DNA of 64,000 nt from an uncultured Parolsenella sp. (GTDB lineage Bacteria; Actinomycetota; Coriobacteriia; Coriobacteriales; Atopobiaceae), in assembly GCA_934668375.1 (NCBI GenBank), contig CAKUNF010000002.1, forward strand, positions 62,001 to 126,000, read 5' to 3'. A model generated the notes under the pieces. The model had not been told where the DNA came from, searched no databases, and worked only from the letters and a program-made list of their open reading frames with translations. Shown piece after piece: positions 16,728 through 28,870 of the stretch. The position numbers were made by a program, and so were the translations under genes. Every line of letters starts with the position of its first letter. Position 1 is the first letter of the stretch.

Positions 16728-18094
16728 GCGGTCGCGGCGTCGCGAGGCCCAAGGGCGAGGCGCGCCACGCCGCGGGAGGCACGCGAGCCATGGCGCGCCG
16801 CCAAGGTGGCCACCAGATGCCACAGGGGAACGAGCCACAGGTAGATGGCCGTGGCCCAGCACATCGCGGGCGCGCCGCACATCGTCACGACGGCCGCGCA
16901 CGCCGTAGACCAGGGAACGAGCGGCGAGATGACCACGGCGGAGTCCTCGAGGTCAAGGGCAAGCGTGCCGCTCGTGGGCTCGAGGCCCGCGCACAGGTCG
17001 CTGGCGAGCATCGTGCCGAGCGTCTGGTTGCAGGCGACCATGGAGGCCGGCACGGCCACCGCGAGCACGGCAGCGAACGGCGTCACGCGCTCGGCGAGGC
17101 CGGCCACATGCCCGCGAATGCCGTCAAGCAGACCCGTGCCCATAAACAGCCCCGAGAAGCTCGAGGACAGGCAGACGATGGCGCTCACGTTGAGCATGGA
17201 GACGATGCCGCCGCCGCTCATGAGGGAGCGCACGGCAAGACTGGATCCAGCGGGCACATAGCCTGCCACCGCAGCCCAGGCGAGCTCGGCCGGGCCCACC
17301 CCGCGCACGAGCACGCTCACGAGCGCCGCAAGGGCAATGCTTGCGGCCATCGTGCGCTTCATGCCCACGCGTAGCAGCGGCAGGACGAGCACCGGCACGG
17401 CCGGCAGCAGCGCCACGACGCCCTGGTCGAAGTAGTCGGCGAGCGCCGAAGTTGCCCCCGATATGCGAGAGACGCTGGTGGGCGCCAGGGCAAGGCCCGC
17501 AAGCGCATAAACGGCGAGCGTGACCACAAGCGGGACGAAGGCCGAACGCATCATGGAGCGAAGGTTCTGGCCAAGCGTCGTATGGGTGATGGAGCGCACG
17601 AGCAGGGCGCTCGAGCTCATCGGGGAGCAGCGATCGCCAAAGTAGCAGCCCGCGAGAACGGCGCCGCCGCACAGCAGCGAGTTGGCGCCCATCGACGTGG
17701 CGACCGTCATGCAGACGACACCCATCGTGGCAGCCGTCCCAAACGCCGTGCCCATGAGAAACGACATGGCTCCCGTGAGCAGGAACACCGCGAGCGGCGC
17801 CATCGCGGGCGTCACGAACGGCGTGGCGAGCACCACGACCTCGGAGATGGTGCCGGCAGCCCTCCACGTCGCCGTGAGGATGCCGATGAGCAGGAAGGAC
17901 TCGAGCACGCCGCGCGCGCCCGAGATGCCGTCAAGCGCCATGCCGAGCACCTCTCGCACGGAGTGGCCGCGAGCAACGCCGTAGCCGAAGAACAGCGCGA
18001 AGCCGATTACGAGCGGCACGAGGACGGGCGTGCCCAGGGCGACGAGCGCCAAGAGGCATGCGCAGAACGAACCGAGCACGGCAAACTCAAGCAT
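16724..18094 (-). CDS. nhaC: NhaC-family Na+/H+ (or Na+-coupled organic acid) antiporter
   Basis: A 456-residue integral membrane protein with about 10-12 hydrophobic segments and no soluble domains. The NhaC-type signature is seen in GTAFGTAATMGVVCM and the CYFGDRCSPMSSSA loop, which corresponds to the conserved GDKxSPxS motif. Family members exchange Na+ for H+ or, in the MleN branch, malate for lactate. It is monocistronic, convergent with the LicC/LicA-like gene (4-bp overlap) and divergent from a LysR-type gene whose product could regulate it. Confidence 0.88.
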   Translation of the reverse strand: MLEFAVLGSFCACLLALVALGTPVLVPLVIGFALFFGYGVARGHSVREVLGMALDGISGARGVLESFLLIGILTATWRAAGTISEVVVLATPFVTPAMAPLAVFLLTGAMSFLMGTAFGTAATMGVVCMTVATSMGANSLLCGGAVLAGCYFGDRCSPMSSSALLVRSITHTTLGQNLRSMMRSAFVPLVVTLAVYALAGLALAPTSVSRISGATSALADYFDQGVVALLPAVPVLVLPLLRVGMKRTMAASIALAALVSVLVRGVGPAELAWAAVAGYVPAGSSLAVRSLMSGGGIVSMLNVSAIVCLSSSFSGLFMGTGLLDGIRGHVAGLAERVTPFAAVLAVAVPASMVACNQTLGTMLASDLCAGLEPTSGTLALDLEDSAVVISPLVPWSTACAAVVTMCGAPAMCWATAIYLWLVPLWHLVATLAARHGSRASRGVARLALGPRDAATA

Positions 18095-18198
18095 GGAGAG
18101 GGCCCTTCCGAACGAACGATCTTCCTGAAAGCACTATCGACCCGTCGCTTCACGATTTCAAACTGTTACTATTCGTTATTGTCACAACTTCATTTTGT

Positions 18199-18263
18199 GG
18201 TGACACTTTGACCCCGTCCCCAAGCGTCACCGTGACAGTTGGGGACGGGGTCAAAGTGTCACC
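18199..18263. repeat. Inverted doublet of the 33-nt REP-like unit
   Basis: Copy one (18199-18231) has arms GGTGACACTT and AAGCGTCACC around TGACCCCGTCCCC. Copy two (18231-18263) is the same unit in the opposite orientation, ending AAAGTGTCACC. The copies abut, as in bacterial BIMEs. The doublet lies in the nhaC/LysR divergent region, with the LysR start 19 bases downstream. Confidence 0.88.
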
Positions 18264-18281
18264 AATTGCGGAGAGCCGATC

Positions 18282-19226
18282 ATGAACTTCCAGACCATGG
18301 AGTACTTCCGAGCCATCGCCGAGCAGAGGAGCTTCACGAAGGCGGCCGAGCAGCTGCACGTGACGCAGCAGACGCTCTCGGCCCACATCGCCGGCGTGGA
18401 GCGCGAGCTGGGCACCAAGCTCATCGTGCGCTCCACGCCGCTTCGGCTCACGCACGAGGGGGAGACGTTTCTCGCCTATGCAAAGCGCTTCGAGCGGGGG
18501 CTCGCCGATCTTCGCCGGGAGATTTCCGGCCCCAGCCGGCTGCAGACCGGCACGCTGCGCGTAGGCATCTCGTTCACGCGCGGACGCACGATCTTGCCCG
18601 GGGTCATCGAGCGGTTCTGCGCGCTGTACCCCAATGTCACCGTCGACCTTCGCGAGGACACGAACGAGTCCCTCGCACAGAGCCTCATGGCACGCAGGCT
18701 CGATCTCGCCATCGGCGTCTTCTCGGGCACCGAGCCGCTCATCGAGGCCCACCCCTTCTTCGACGAGCGCATGGTGTTGCTCGCAACGCGAGAGCTGCTC
18801 GAGAGCCGCGGACTCGACGCCGACGCCCTCACCGATCCGCTTGCCCGCGGGGACGTCTCCCCTCTCGCGGAGTGCCCGTTCGTCCTGAGCCCGCCGGAGG
18901 ACGTCTCCGGCCGGCAGGGCCTCAAGATCATCGAGCGCGCCGGGTTCAGGCCATGCGTCAGGGCCTTCTCGCGCAACATGGCCACGCTCCTGTCCCTGGC
19001 GCTCAGGAGCGTCGGCGTCTGCATCTGCCCGCTCGACCTGCTCAACGACACGGGCACGCCCGAGCAGAAGCGCAACCTCATCTCCTACGACCTGGGGCCG
19101 GACGCCTCTTACGCCATCAGCTACGCGCTGCCCGCGGGCGGCTACCGCTGGCCCGTCGTGGACGAGTTCTGCCGCATCGCCGCCGAGCACGTCACGAGCG
19201 TGGAGGCCGTGAGCCTCGGGCAGTCG

Positions 19227-19232
<6 letters not shown>
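18282..19232 (+). CDS. LysR-type transcriptional regulator
   Basis: A 316-residue LysR-family protein. The N-terminal helix-turn-helix (MNFQTMEYFRAIAEQ then FTKAAEQLHVTQQTLSAHI) occupies residues 1-60. A periplasmic-binding-protein-like effector domain begins at about residue 90. It diverges from nhaC and may control it, but the 33-nt repeat doublet lies between them. GGAG lies eight bases before the ATG. The gene end overlaps the convergent UvrA-like gene by six bases. The inducer is unknown. Confidence 0.9.
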
Positions 19233-21722
<2,490 letters not shown>

Positions 21723-21882
21723 GTCGTCCTCCGCCCTCTTCCCTCTCGGCCCGAGACTATACCGCGCACCCCACGGCAACGCCTGTGAGACGAAACGATG
21801 AACTATCGAGAATCGGGCTCGCGTTGCCGACGCGCCGTCACTAAGCTATGCCCCGTCAACGATTGAGCGATGGGAGCGTGGC

Positions 21883-23277
21883 ATGGCAGAGGCCGAGGAG
21901 AGCATGGCGAGGACACAGGGCGACAGACATGGTCTCGACATGCTCTCGGGGTCGCTCTGGAAGGCAATCCCCGCCTTCGCGCTGCCCGTGGCCGCCACGG
22001 GCATCCTCGAGCAGATGAGCTCGCTCATCGACACGATGATGGTGGGGCACCTCTCCGGAGACGCGGGGCCTGCCGCCATGGCGGCCGTCGGGTCGAACAC
22101 GCCCATCACGAGCCTTCTACTCAACCTGTTCATCGGCATCGCGCTCGGGACGAACGTCGTCATTGCCAACGCCATAGGCTCGGGCGACGAGCGGACCGTC
22201 CACAAGGCGGTCCACAGCTCCGTCGCCTTTGCCGTGGTGGGCATCGCCGTCACCGTGGTGGGCGAGCTCGTGGCCGCGCCGCTGCTTCACCTGCTGAGCG
22301 TCCCGGCCGAGAACCTCGACCAGGCGCTCGCCTTCCTGCGCGTCTACCTGCTCGGGATGCCCTCCATCCTGCTCTACAACTTCGAGGCCGCCATCTTTCG
22401 CAGCGTCGGCATCACCAAGATGCCGCTCCAGGCGCTCGCCCTCTCCTCGCTCATCAACGTAGCGCTCGTGTGGCTCTTCATCCCCGTGATGGGCTGGGGT
22501 GTGGCGGGAGCGGCCGCGGCCACGGCCATCAGCTACACGGTGAGCGCGATCATCCTGTTCGTTCGCCTCACGCGCATCGACTCCCCCATCCGCCTGAGCC
22601 CCCGCGAGATCGGCATCGACCGGGCGGTGCTCGCGCGCGTGGTGCGCATCGGCCTTCCCGCGGGGCTGCAGAGCGCCGTGTTCTCGCTCGCCAACATCGT
22701 GATCCAGGCGTGCATCAACAGCCTGGGCACCGAGGTCATGGCCGCGAGCTCGGCGGTCATCTCGCTGGAGTACGTGGTCTACAACCTGCTGAACTCGTTC
22801 AGCCAGGCGTGCACCACTTTCGTGGGGCAGAACTTCGGCGCAGGCAACGTGAGGCGCTGCAAGCGCGTGCTTCTCGCGTCACTCGTGGAGGCCGAGGTGG
22901 CGGAGCTCGTCATGCTCGCCATTCTGCTGGGGTTCGGGCACCAGATCGTTGCGGCGTTCAACCCGGACCCTGTCGTCGTCCAGCTCGGCTACCTGCGCAT
23001 CTGCATCCTGTTCCCGTCCTACATGTTCAGCATGGCCTACGAGAACATGAGCGGCTACCTGCGAGGGTTCGGCATCTCGCTGCCGCCGGCGATCATCACG
23101 GCGCTCAGCGTCTGCGGCTGGCGCTTCTTCTGGGTGAGTGTGGTGTTTCCCGCCTCACCGACGTTCCCCACGCTGCTGGCCATCTATCCCATCAGCCTCG
23201 GATGCACCACGCTGCTGGTGTTCGTCGCCCTCATGGTAATCCGGCCGAGCAAGATCTACGCGAGGCAGGGCGCCTAA
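21883..23277 (+). CDS. MATE-family multidrug/Na+ (H+) antiporter
   Basis: A 464-residue membrane protein with about 12 hydrophobic segments in two similar halves, typical of MATE exporters. The N-terminal pattern IPAFALPVAATGILEQMSSL followed by DTMMVGHL is diagnostic of the family. It exports cationic drugs or metabolites using Na+ or H+ gradients. The ATG at 21883 has GGGAG upstream. A second ATG at 21904 also has a good site (GAGGAG), so the start is uncertain by seven codons. It diverges from the UvrA2-like gene, and both could serve xenobiotic defence. Confidence 0.9.
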   Translation: MAEAEESMARTQGDRHGLDMLSGSLWKAIPAFALPVAATGILEQMSSLIDTMMVGHLSGDAGPAAMAAVGSNTPITSLLLNLFIGIALGTNVVIANAIGSGDERTVHKAVHSSVAFAVVGIAVTVVGELVAAPLLHLLSVPAENLDQALAFLRVYLLGMPSILLYNFEAAIFRSVGITKMPLQALALSSLINVALVWLFIPVMGWGVAGAAAATAISYTVSAIILFVRLTRIDSPIRLSPREIGIDRAVLARVVRIGLPAGLQSAVFSLANIVIQACINSLGTEVMAASSAVISLEYVVYNLLNSFSQACTTFVGQNFGAGNVRRCKRVLLASLVEAEVAELVMLAILLGFGHQIVAAFNPDPVVVQLGYLRICILFPSYMFSMAYENMSGYLRGFGISLPPAIITALSVCGWRFFWVSVVFPASPTFPTLLAIYPISLGCTTLLVFVALMVIRPSKIYARQGA

Positions 23278-23443
23278 AGGACAAGGTGCCTGGCAAGGGC
23301 GATCGTCTTCGCCCACCCGCATGGCAAACGCCACCGCCCACCGCAAGGGCGCGACGTGCCACGCTCGCCTCCCCTATGGTTGACACATTATCGAACGCCG
23401 CAGATAGCAACCATCAACCTGCGGCAAGAGGGAGGGAGAGCAC

Positions 23444-24382
23444 ATGACGTTCAAGAAGGTCGTCGTCGCCGGAGGCGGCGTGCTTGGCAGCCAGATCGCG
23501 TTCCAAGCCGCGTACTGCGGCCTCGACGTCACCATCTGGCTTCGCAGCGAGGGCAGCATCAGCCGCACACAACCCAAGCTCGACCACCTGCTCGAGACCT
23601 ACGAGCAGGCCATCCGCGACATGGCCGCGGGCACTGGCGACTGGTGCTGTGGGATCGCGGAGCCCGGAGAGCCGATAGACGAGCGGACATGCCTAGAGCG
23701 TGCCCACGCCGCGCACGACGGCATCAAGCTCGAGCTCGACCTTGCCGCGGCCGTGGCCGACGCCGACCTCGTCATCGAGTCGATGGCAGAGGACGCCAAG
23801 GCCAAGAACGAGTTCTACGCCAAGCTCGCGCCCGTCCTCCCCGAAAAGACCGTCATCGCCACGAACTCCTCGACGCTCCTGCCCAGCCAGTTCGCAAAGA
23901 CCACGGGCAGGCCGGACAGGTACCTGTCGCTGCACTTCGCCAACTCCATCTGGAAGAACAACACGGCGGAGATCATGGCCCAGTCACTCACCAACAAGCG
24001 CCACTTCGACGAGATGGTCGAGTTCGCCGGGCAGATTCGCATGATCGCCCTGCCCGTGCGCAAGGAGAAGAGCGGGTACCTGCTCAACTCGATGCTCGTG
24101 CCCTTCCTGCTCTCCGGCATGGACCTGTGGGCCTCGGGCGTCTCTGACCCCAAGAGCATCGACATCGCCTGGACGAGAGGCACCGGGGCGCCCAAGGGCC
24201 CGTTCCAGATCATCGACACCGTGGGGCTCAACACGGCCTACAACATCGTGATGCAGTACCAGAGCGTGCCGGGACTTCTGAACCCGCTGTTCAAGAAGAT
24301 GATGCTGCCCTACAACTACAAGCAGATCGCCGCCAGGCTCAAGGCGATGCTCGACGCCGGCGAGACCTTCTACGGCGCATAG
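23444..24382 (+). CDS. 3-hydroxyacyl-CoA dehydrogenase family protein
   Basis: A 312-residue NAD(P)-dependent dehydrogenase. The Rossmann fold starts with VVVAGGGVLGSQIAFQAAYCG. The catalytic region LHFANSIWKNNTAEI retains the His and Glu positions of HAD enzymes (usual form HFFNP...EV), but with an unusual context. The C-terminal helical domain starts near SGYLLNSMLVPFL. It likely oxidises or reduces a 3-hydroxyacyl-CoA in short-chain fatty-acid metabolism, yet no thiolase or crotonase gene is adjacent, so the substrate is uncertain. GGGAGGGAGAG precedes the ATG. Confidence 0.85.
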   Translation: MTFKKVVVAGGGVLGSQIAFQAAYCGLDVTIWLRSEGSISRTQPKLDHLLETYEQAIRDMAAGTGDWCCGIAEPGEPIDERTCLERAHAAHDGIKLELDLAAAVADADLVIESMAEDAKAKNEFYAKLAPVLPEKTVIATNSSTLLPSQFAKTTGRPDRYLSLHFANSIWKNNTAEIMAQSLTNKRHFDEMVEFAGQIRMIALPVRKEKSGYLLNSMLVPFLLSGMDLWASGVSDPKSIDIAWTRGTGAPKGPFQIIDTVGLNTAYNIVMQYQSVPGLLNPLFKKMMLPYNYKQIAARLKAMLDAGETFYGA

Positions 24383-24469
24383 GCCAGGCCGAGACCAGCA
24401 CTCGCCCGCGCGGGGCCTTTCACGGGTACGATGGTGCGGACACACACCAACCCGCGAAAGGTCCCGCCC

Positions 24470-24889
24470 ATGATTCGACCGATCGTGACCTCACAGTTCA
24501 TGCTCCGAGCGCCCAGCGAGGACGCCGACCCCGCAGATGCCCAGGACGCGCAGACGGGGCAGGACCTGCTCGACACCCTCGCGGCGCACGAGGCGGAGTG
24601 CGTGGGCATGGCCGCCAACATGATCGGCGTGCGCAAGCGCGTCATCGTCGTCATGGACGGCACGCACGCGCTGCTCATGTACAACCCCGAGATACTCGAG
24701 GCAACGGGACCCTATGAGACGCAGGAGGGTTGCCTGTCACTCCCAGGCGTGCGCCCCTGCACGCGCTATCGCTCGATCCGCGTGCGCTACCTCGACGAGG
24801 GCCGGCATGAGCGCACGAAGCGCTTCTCGGGCTACACGGCCCAGATCGTCCAGCACGAGGTCGATCACACGAACGGCATCGTCATCTAG
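24470..24889 (+). CDS. def: Peptide deformylase, short type
   Basis: A 139-residue metallohydrolase that removes the N-formyl group from nascent proteins. Motif I is GMAANMIG in place of the usual GLAAPQVG. Motif II is EGCLSL with the metal-binding Cys. Motif III is QHEVDHTNG with two metal His and the catalytic Glu. This short variant with a changed motif I is a known subgroup in Firmicutes and Actinobacteria. I chose ATG 24470, preceded by AAAGG. An in-frame ATG 13 codons earlier has no ribosome binding site. It is monocistronic. Confidence 0.9.
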   Translation: MIRPIVTSQFMLRAPSEDADPADAQDAQTGQDLLDTLAAHEAECVGMAANMIGVRKRVIVVMDGTHALLMYNPEILEATGPYETQEGCLSLPGVRPCTRYRSIRVRYLDEGRHERTKRFSGYTAQIVQHEVDHTNGIVI

Positions 24890-24934
24890 CTTGCGTGCAT
24901 GAGAGATCCCGCAGGGAGCATGCCTCTTGCGAGC

Positions 24935-25846
24935 CTACGCGCCGGCACCAACCTCGGCGGACACGCACGAACGTCCGCGCGCCGGAAGCGACGCCACGAG
25001 CACGCCCGCCACGACGAGGACGGCACCAAGCATGCCGCGGCCGTCGAGCGTCTCGCCGAGAAACACAAACGCGAGGACGGCGCTCGACACGGGCTCGAGC
25101 GCAAAGAGCAGCGCCGCGTGCTCGGCAGAAGTCGAGCGCTGCGCGACGGGCTGCGCCACGAAGCCAAAGGCGCTGCACACGAGGGCGAGCCCGAGCACGG
25201 CACCCCAGTGCACCGGGTCAGCCGGCAGAGTGGGCGCCTCAAACAGGTTCGTGGCCACAAGACCATAGAAGGCCGCAAAGCCCAGTTGCCACACGCCAAG
25301 CAGCAGCGGGTCGTCCTTGGCGGAGAGACGGTCGGTCGCCACGATGAACAGCGCGTAGAAGACCGAGCCCATGACGCACAGGGCGTCGCCGACAGACAGG
25401 GTGAGCGAGCCGTGGAGGCTCAGCAGCGCGATGCCCGCGAGCGTCACCGCAACGCCTGCCGTCATGCGGACGCCGGGGGCGCGGCGGCGCAGCATGGCGT
25501 TGATGATGGGCACGAACACAACTGCCAGGCTCGTGAGAAAGCCGGCGTTGGAGGCGCTCGTCTGGCCGATGCCCGTCATGAGGAAGCCGAACAGCGCAAA
25601 CATGAGCAGCCCGAGGACCGCCGCGCGGGCAAGCGTCGCCACGCACGTCTGGCGAAGGCGACGGAAGAAGATGACCGCAACCACGACGAAGGCGATGCCA
25701 AAGCGCAGCGCGATGAGCGAGAACGGCGGCACGGCGCCCGTGCCCACCTTCATGAGCAGATACGAGCTGCCCCAGGCGCACGCAATCACGGCCAGCAGCA
25801 CGTCGGCCGCCGTCCGGCTGAGATTCTTGTCGCGTCCCTGCGCCAT
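24935..25846 (-). CDS. EamA/DMT-superfamily transporter
   Basis: A 303-residue protein with ten predicted hydrophobic helices in two EamA repeats, first near ACAWGSSYLLMKVG and second near GSVFYALFIV. This is the drug/metabolite transporter fold, usually exporting amino acids or metabolites. The start at ATG 25846 has GAGGGGAG seven bases upstream. The open frame continues further 5-prime into the divergent LysR leader but is not membrane-like there. The LysR gene starting at 25992 is divergent and probably controls it. Confidence 0.87.
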   Translation of the reverse strand: MAQGRDKNLSRTAADVLLAVIACAWGSSYLLMKVGTGAVPPFSLIALRFGIAFVVVAVIFFRRLRQTCVATLARAAVLGLLMFALFGFLMTGIGQTSASNAGFLTSLAVVFVPIINAMLRRRAPGVRMTAGVAVTLAGIALLSLHGSLTLSVGDALCVMGSVFYALFIVATDRLSAKDDPLLLGVWQLGFAAFYGLVATNLFEAPTLPADPVHWGAVLGLALVCSAFGFVAQPVAQRSTSAEHAALLFALEPVSSAVLAFVFLGETLDGRGMLGAVLVVAGVLVASLPARGRSCVSAEVGAGA

Positions 25847-25991
25847 CGCGCGCTCCCCTCGAGTGCGGGCGCCGGCCTGGCGGCGCCACGTTTTTACGCA
25901 TCTAGGTATACACGGTGCGGCGTCATTCTCATATAGACTGTATTTCATACTTGTCATGCACGTTTGTACTATCACGAAACAGGAGGCCGTC

Positions 25992-26861
25992 ATGGGCAGC
26001 AGCTACGACATATTCCTCAAGGTCGCCGACCTCGGGAGCGTCACGAAGGCGGCCGCCGCGCTCGGCTACACGCAGACGGGTGCGAGCCACGCCATCGCAA
26101 AGCTCGAGCGACAGGCAGGCTTTCCCCTGTTCGTCCGCACCGCGAGCGGCATGACGCTCACTCCCGGGGGACACGCGTTGCTCCAGCCCATACGCGAGGT
26201 CGTCAACGCCCAGCGAAGCCTCGACCAGACGATGAGCGCCGTCCGCGGAACCGTGCAGGGCACGCTTAGACTCGGAAGCTTCACGAGCGTCTCGACGAAG
26301 TGGCTGCCCAGGATCGTGGGCGAGTTTCAGCGACGCCACCCCTCGGCCGAGTTCGAGATCTGGACGGGCGACTACGACGAGATCACCGAACGCCTCGTGG
26401 AGGGGCGCATCGACTGCGGCTTTCTGAGCCTGCCCGTCTCCCCCGCACTCGAGTTCTGCCACCTCACGAACGACCCCATGCTCGCCGTGCTACCACCAAG
26501 CCACCCACTTGCCGCCCGCGGGCACGTGACGCTCGACGAGATACGTGCCGAACCGCTCATCATACCCATGCGCGGTTCGGACAACGACATCAGAAACGTG
26601 CTCGACCTCGAGCATCACGACGTGACCGTCCGCTACGTCCTCAACGATGACCTCTCGACGCTCGCAATGGTCAACGGCGGCTTCGGCGTCTCCGTCATGC
26701 CCCGCCTCATCGTGGAGAGCTGTGGCATCGACCTCACGACGCGTCCGCTTGACCCCTCCCAGCACCGCGACATCGGCATCGCCACCGTTCGCGGCCGCAA
26801 GCCCACGGCGCTCACCCAGGCGTTCATCGACTTCCTGACACAAGGGGCGACGTCTCGCTGA
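25992..26861 (+). CDS. LysR-type transcriptional regulator
   Basis: A 289-residue LysR regulator with an N-terminal helix-turn-helix (VTKAAAALGYTQTGASHAI) and an effector-binding domain from about residue 90. It diverges from the EamA transporter gene across a 145-bp region that includes TATAGACTGTATTTCATAC, a plausible LysR box with a T-N11-A core. AGGAGG lies close upstream of the ATG, which fixes the start even though the frame is open for some 200 codons before it. Regulation of the exporter is inference from the divergent arrangement. Confidence 0.9.
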   Translation: MGSSYDIFLKVADLGSVTKAAAALGYTQTGASHAIAKLERQAGFPLFVRTASGMTLTPGGHALLQPIREVVNAQRSLDQTMSAVRGTVQGTLRLGSFTSVSTKWLPRIVGEFQRRHPSAEFEIWTGDYDEITERLVEGRIDCGFLSLPVSPALEFCHLTNDPMLAVLPPSHPLAARGHVTLDEIRAEPLIIPMRGSDNDIRNVLDLEHHDVTVRYVLNDDLSTLAMVNGGFGVSVMPRLIVESCGIDLTTRPLDPSQHRDIGIATVRGRKPTALTQAFIDFLTQGATSR

Positions 26862-26903
26862 GGTACCATAAGCAACGTATCGTCACTTGCGAAAGGTAGG
26901 CCC

Positions 26904-27548
26904 ATGGCCGAGTTCGTGCGCGCGAGGAGCGCGGAGCAAAAGGAGCAGCGCATGGCCAGCATCAAGGCTGCCGCAGCCCGCCTGTTCGAGACGCTCCCCT
27001 ACCACCAGATCACGCTCACCACCATTGCCGAGACGCTCGGCTGGTCTCGCGCGAACCTCTACAAGTACGTCACGACCAAGGAGGAGATATTCCTCCTCAT
27101 CATGGCCGACCTTCGAGATGCCTACACGGCGGACCTGCTCGAGGCGCTTCCGGCAACGGGTGCGCTCGACACGGGCGAGGCCGCGGCGGCCTGGGCCCGC
27201 GTCGCAAACGAGCACCGCACGTACTTTCGCTACGGAGACCTGCTCTACACCGTCATAGAGACGAACGTCTCCGTCGAGAAGCTCATGGAGTTCAAGCGCG
27301 GCTACTACGACGAGCTCGGCCCCCTCTCCGCGCACCTGTCGGCGACGCTCGGCGTGGCCGCGCAGAACGTGCCGCGCCTGTCGAACGCCGTGTACCACCA
27401 CGCAGTCGGCCTCGCCTGCTCCTGCCTGAACAACCCTCTGGTACAGCAGGCGGTTCGCGGGCTTGGCATCACGCCGGAGCCCGTGGACTTCAAGGCGGAC
27501 ATGACGGACTTCATCACCATGTGCATCGAGTGGTGCCGCAGGCGCTAG
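26904..27548 (+). CDS. TetR-family transcriptional regulator
   Basis: A 214-residue TetR-type repressor. The N-terminal helix-turn-helix reads FETLPYHQITLTTIAETLGW followed by SRANLYKYVTTKEEIF, with the typical LYKYV recognition-helix pattern. The C-terminal ligand domain is all-helical and unrecognised. It precedes the aldo/keto reductase gene by 74 bases on the same strand, and the two may form an operon with autorepression. The ATG has AAAGG upstream. The ligand is unknown. Confidence 0.88.
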   Translation: MAEFVRARSAEQKEQRMASIKAAAARLFETLPYHQITLTTIAETLGWSRANLYKYVTTKEEIFLLIMADLRDAYTADLLEALPATGALDTGEAAAAWARVANEHRTYFRYGDLLYTVIETNVSVEKLMEFKRGYYDELGPLSAHLSATLGVAAQNVPRLSNAVYHHAVGLACSCLNNPLVQQAVRGLGITPEPVDFKADMTDFITMCIEWCRRR

Positions 27549-27622
27549 CAGGCGCACGCGGCACCGCAAAAGCATCGAAGCTTCGGGCGCGCGGGGACGC
27601 GCCCGCAAAGGAGAGGAGCACC

Positions 27623-28774
27623 ATGGCAAGCTACGCAATAGACGAGGGCGGCGCCACCGGCATCAAGAAGCTCGGCTTTGGCCTCATGCGCCTGCCCAAG
27701 GTGGGCGAGGCTATCGACGTCGAGCAGACCAAGCAGATGGTCGACCTGTTCATGGATGCGGGCTTCACCTACTTTGACACGGCCTGGGCCTACGCGGGCA
27801 GCGAGGACGCCATACGCGAGGCGCTCGTCGAGCGCTACCCGCGCGAGAGCTTCCAGCTTGCCACGAAGGCGGCGCCCTGGATTGGCTGCGAGAGCCGCGA
27901 GGACGCCGTGGCCCAGCTCGAGACCTCGCTTGCGCAGACGGGCGCCGGCTACTTCGACTTCTACCTGCTCCACAACCTCGGCGAGTTCCGCACGCACTTC
28001 TTTGACCAGTGGGGGATGTGGGACTGGATAGCAGAGAAGAAGAGGCAGGGCGTCATCAGGCACGCCGGCTTCTCGTTCCACTCGACGCCCGAGGAGCTCG
28101 ACGAGCTGCTCCGCGCCCATCCCGAGATGGAGTTCGTGCAGCTCCAGATCAACTACGCAGACTGGGACAACCCCGCCGTACAGAGCAGGCGCTGCTACGA
28201 GGTGGCACGCGCCCACCACAAGCCCGTCATCATCATGGAGCCCGTCAAGGGCGGCATGCTCGCCAACCCGCCCGAGCAGGTCGCAAGCATCCTCAAGCAG
28301 GCCGAGCCGGATGCGAGCGTCGCCAGTTGGGCCATCCGCTTCGCCGCGAGCCTACCGGGCGTCATCACCGTCCTCTCTGGTATGAGTGACGTTGCGCAGA
28401 TGAAGGACAACCTCTCCTACATGACAACGTTCGCAGGCCTCACGGACGCCCAGCGCGCAACAGTCGCCCAGGCCCAGGACGAGCTCGCCAAGATTCCGCT
28501 CATCCCGTGCACGCGCTGCAACTACTGCGCCAAGGTCTGTCCGGAGAACATCGGCATCTCGGGCACGTTCACGGCCATGAACATGCTCACGCTCTACGGC
28601 AACCTCGCGACCGCCAAGAAGGAGCGCGCCTGGCAGGTCGAGAAGCACGGCAAACAGCCCGCCGACAAGTGCCTCAGGTGCGGCAGGTGCGAGCAGGCAT
28701 GCCCGCAGCACATCAAGATCCGAGAAGAGCTTGCCCGCTCCATCGAGGTGTTCGGTCCGGTCGAGCAGGCATAG
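27623..28774 (+). CDS. Aldo/keto reductase with C-terminal 2[4Fe-4S] ferredoxin domain
   Basis: A 383-residue fusion. The N-terminal (beta/alpha)8 aldo/keto reductase domain (about 1-285) includes GFGLMRLPK, FDTAWAYAGSE and the HHxH-like LLHNLGEF segment. The C-terminal part carries two cysteine clusters, CTRCNYCAKVCP and CLRCGRCEQACP, binding two [4Fe-4S] centres. Such proteins are common in strict anaerobes and probably couple carbonyl reduction to ferredoxin-type electron transfer. The substrate is unknown. GGAGAGGAG precedes the ATG, and the TetR gene lies just upstream. Confidence 0.9.
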   Translation: MASYAIDEGGATGIKKLGFGLMRLPKVGEAIDVEQTKQMVDLFMDAGFTYFDTAWAYAGSEDAIREALVERYPRESFQLATKAAPWIGCESREDAVAQLETSLAQTGAGYFDFYLLHNLGEFRTHFFDQWGMWDWIAEKKRQGVIRHAGFSFHSTPEELDELLRAHPEMEFVQLQINYADWDNPAVQSRRCYEVARAHHKPVIIMEPVKGGMLANPPEQVASILKQAEPDASVASWAIRFAASLPGVITVLSGMSDVAQMKDNLSYMTTFAGLTDAQRATVAQAQDELAKIPLIPCTRCNYCAKVCPENIGISGTFTAMNMLTLYGNLATAKKERAWQVEKHGKQPADKCLRCGRCEQACPQHIKIREELARSIEVFGPVEQA

Positions 28775-28870
28775 AGAGTCCCGCTCGCCCAATCGCCACG
28801 TTTCATCAGGGGCGCGTCCGCGGCACCAGCCACGGGCGCGCCCGTCCCATGCGGCGCGGCGAGGATTGCC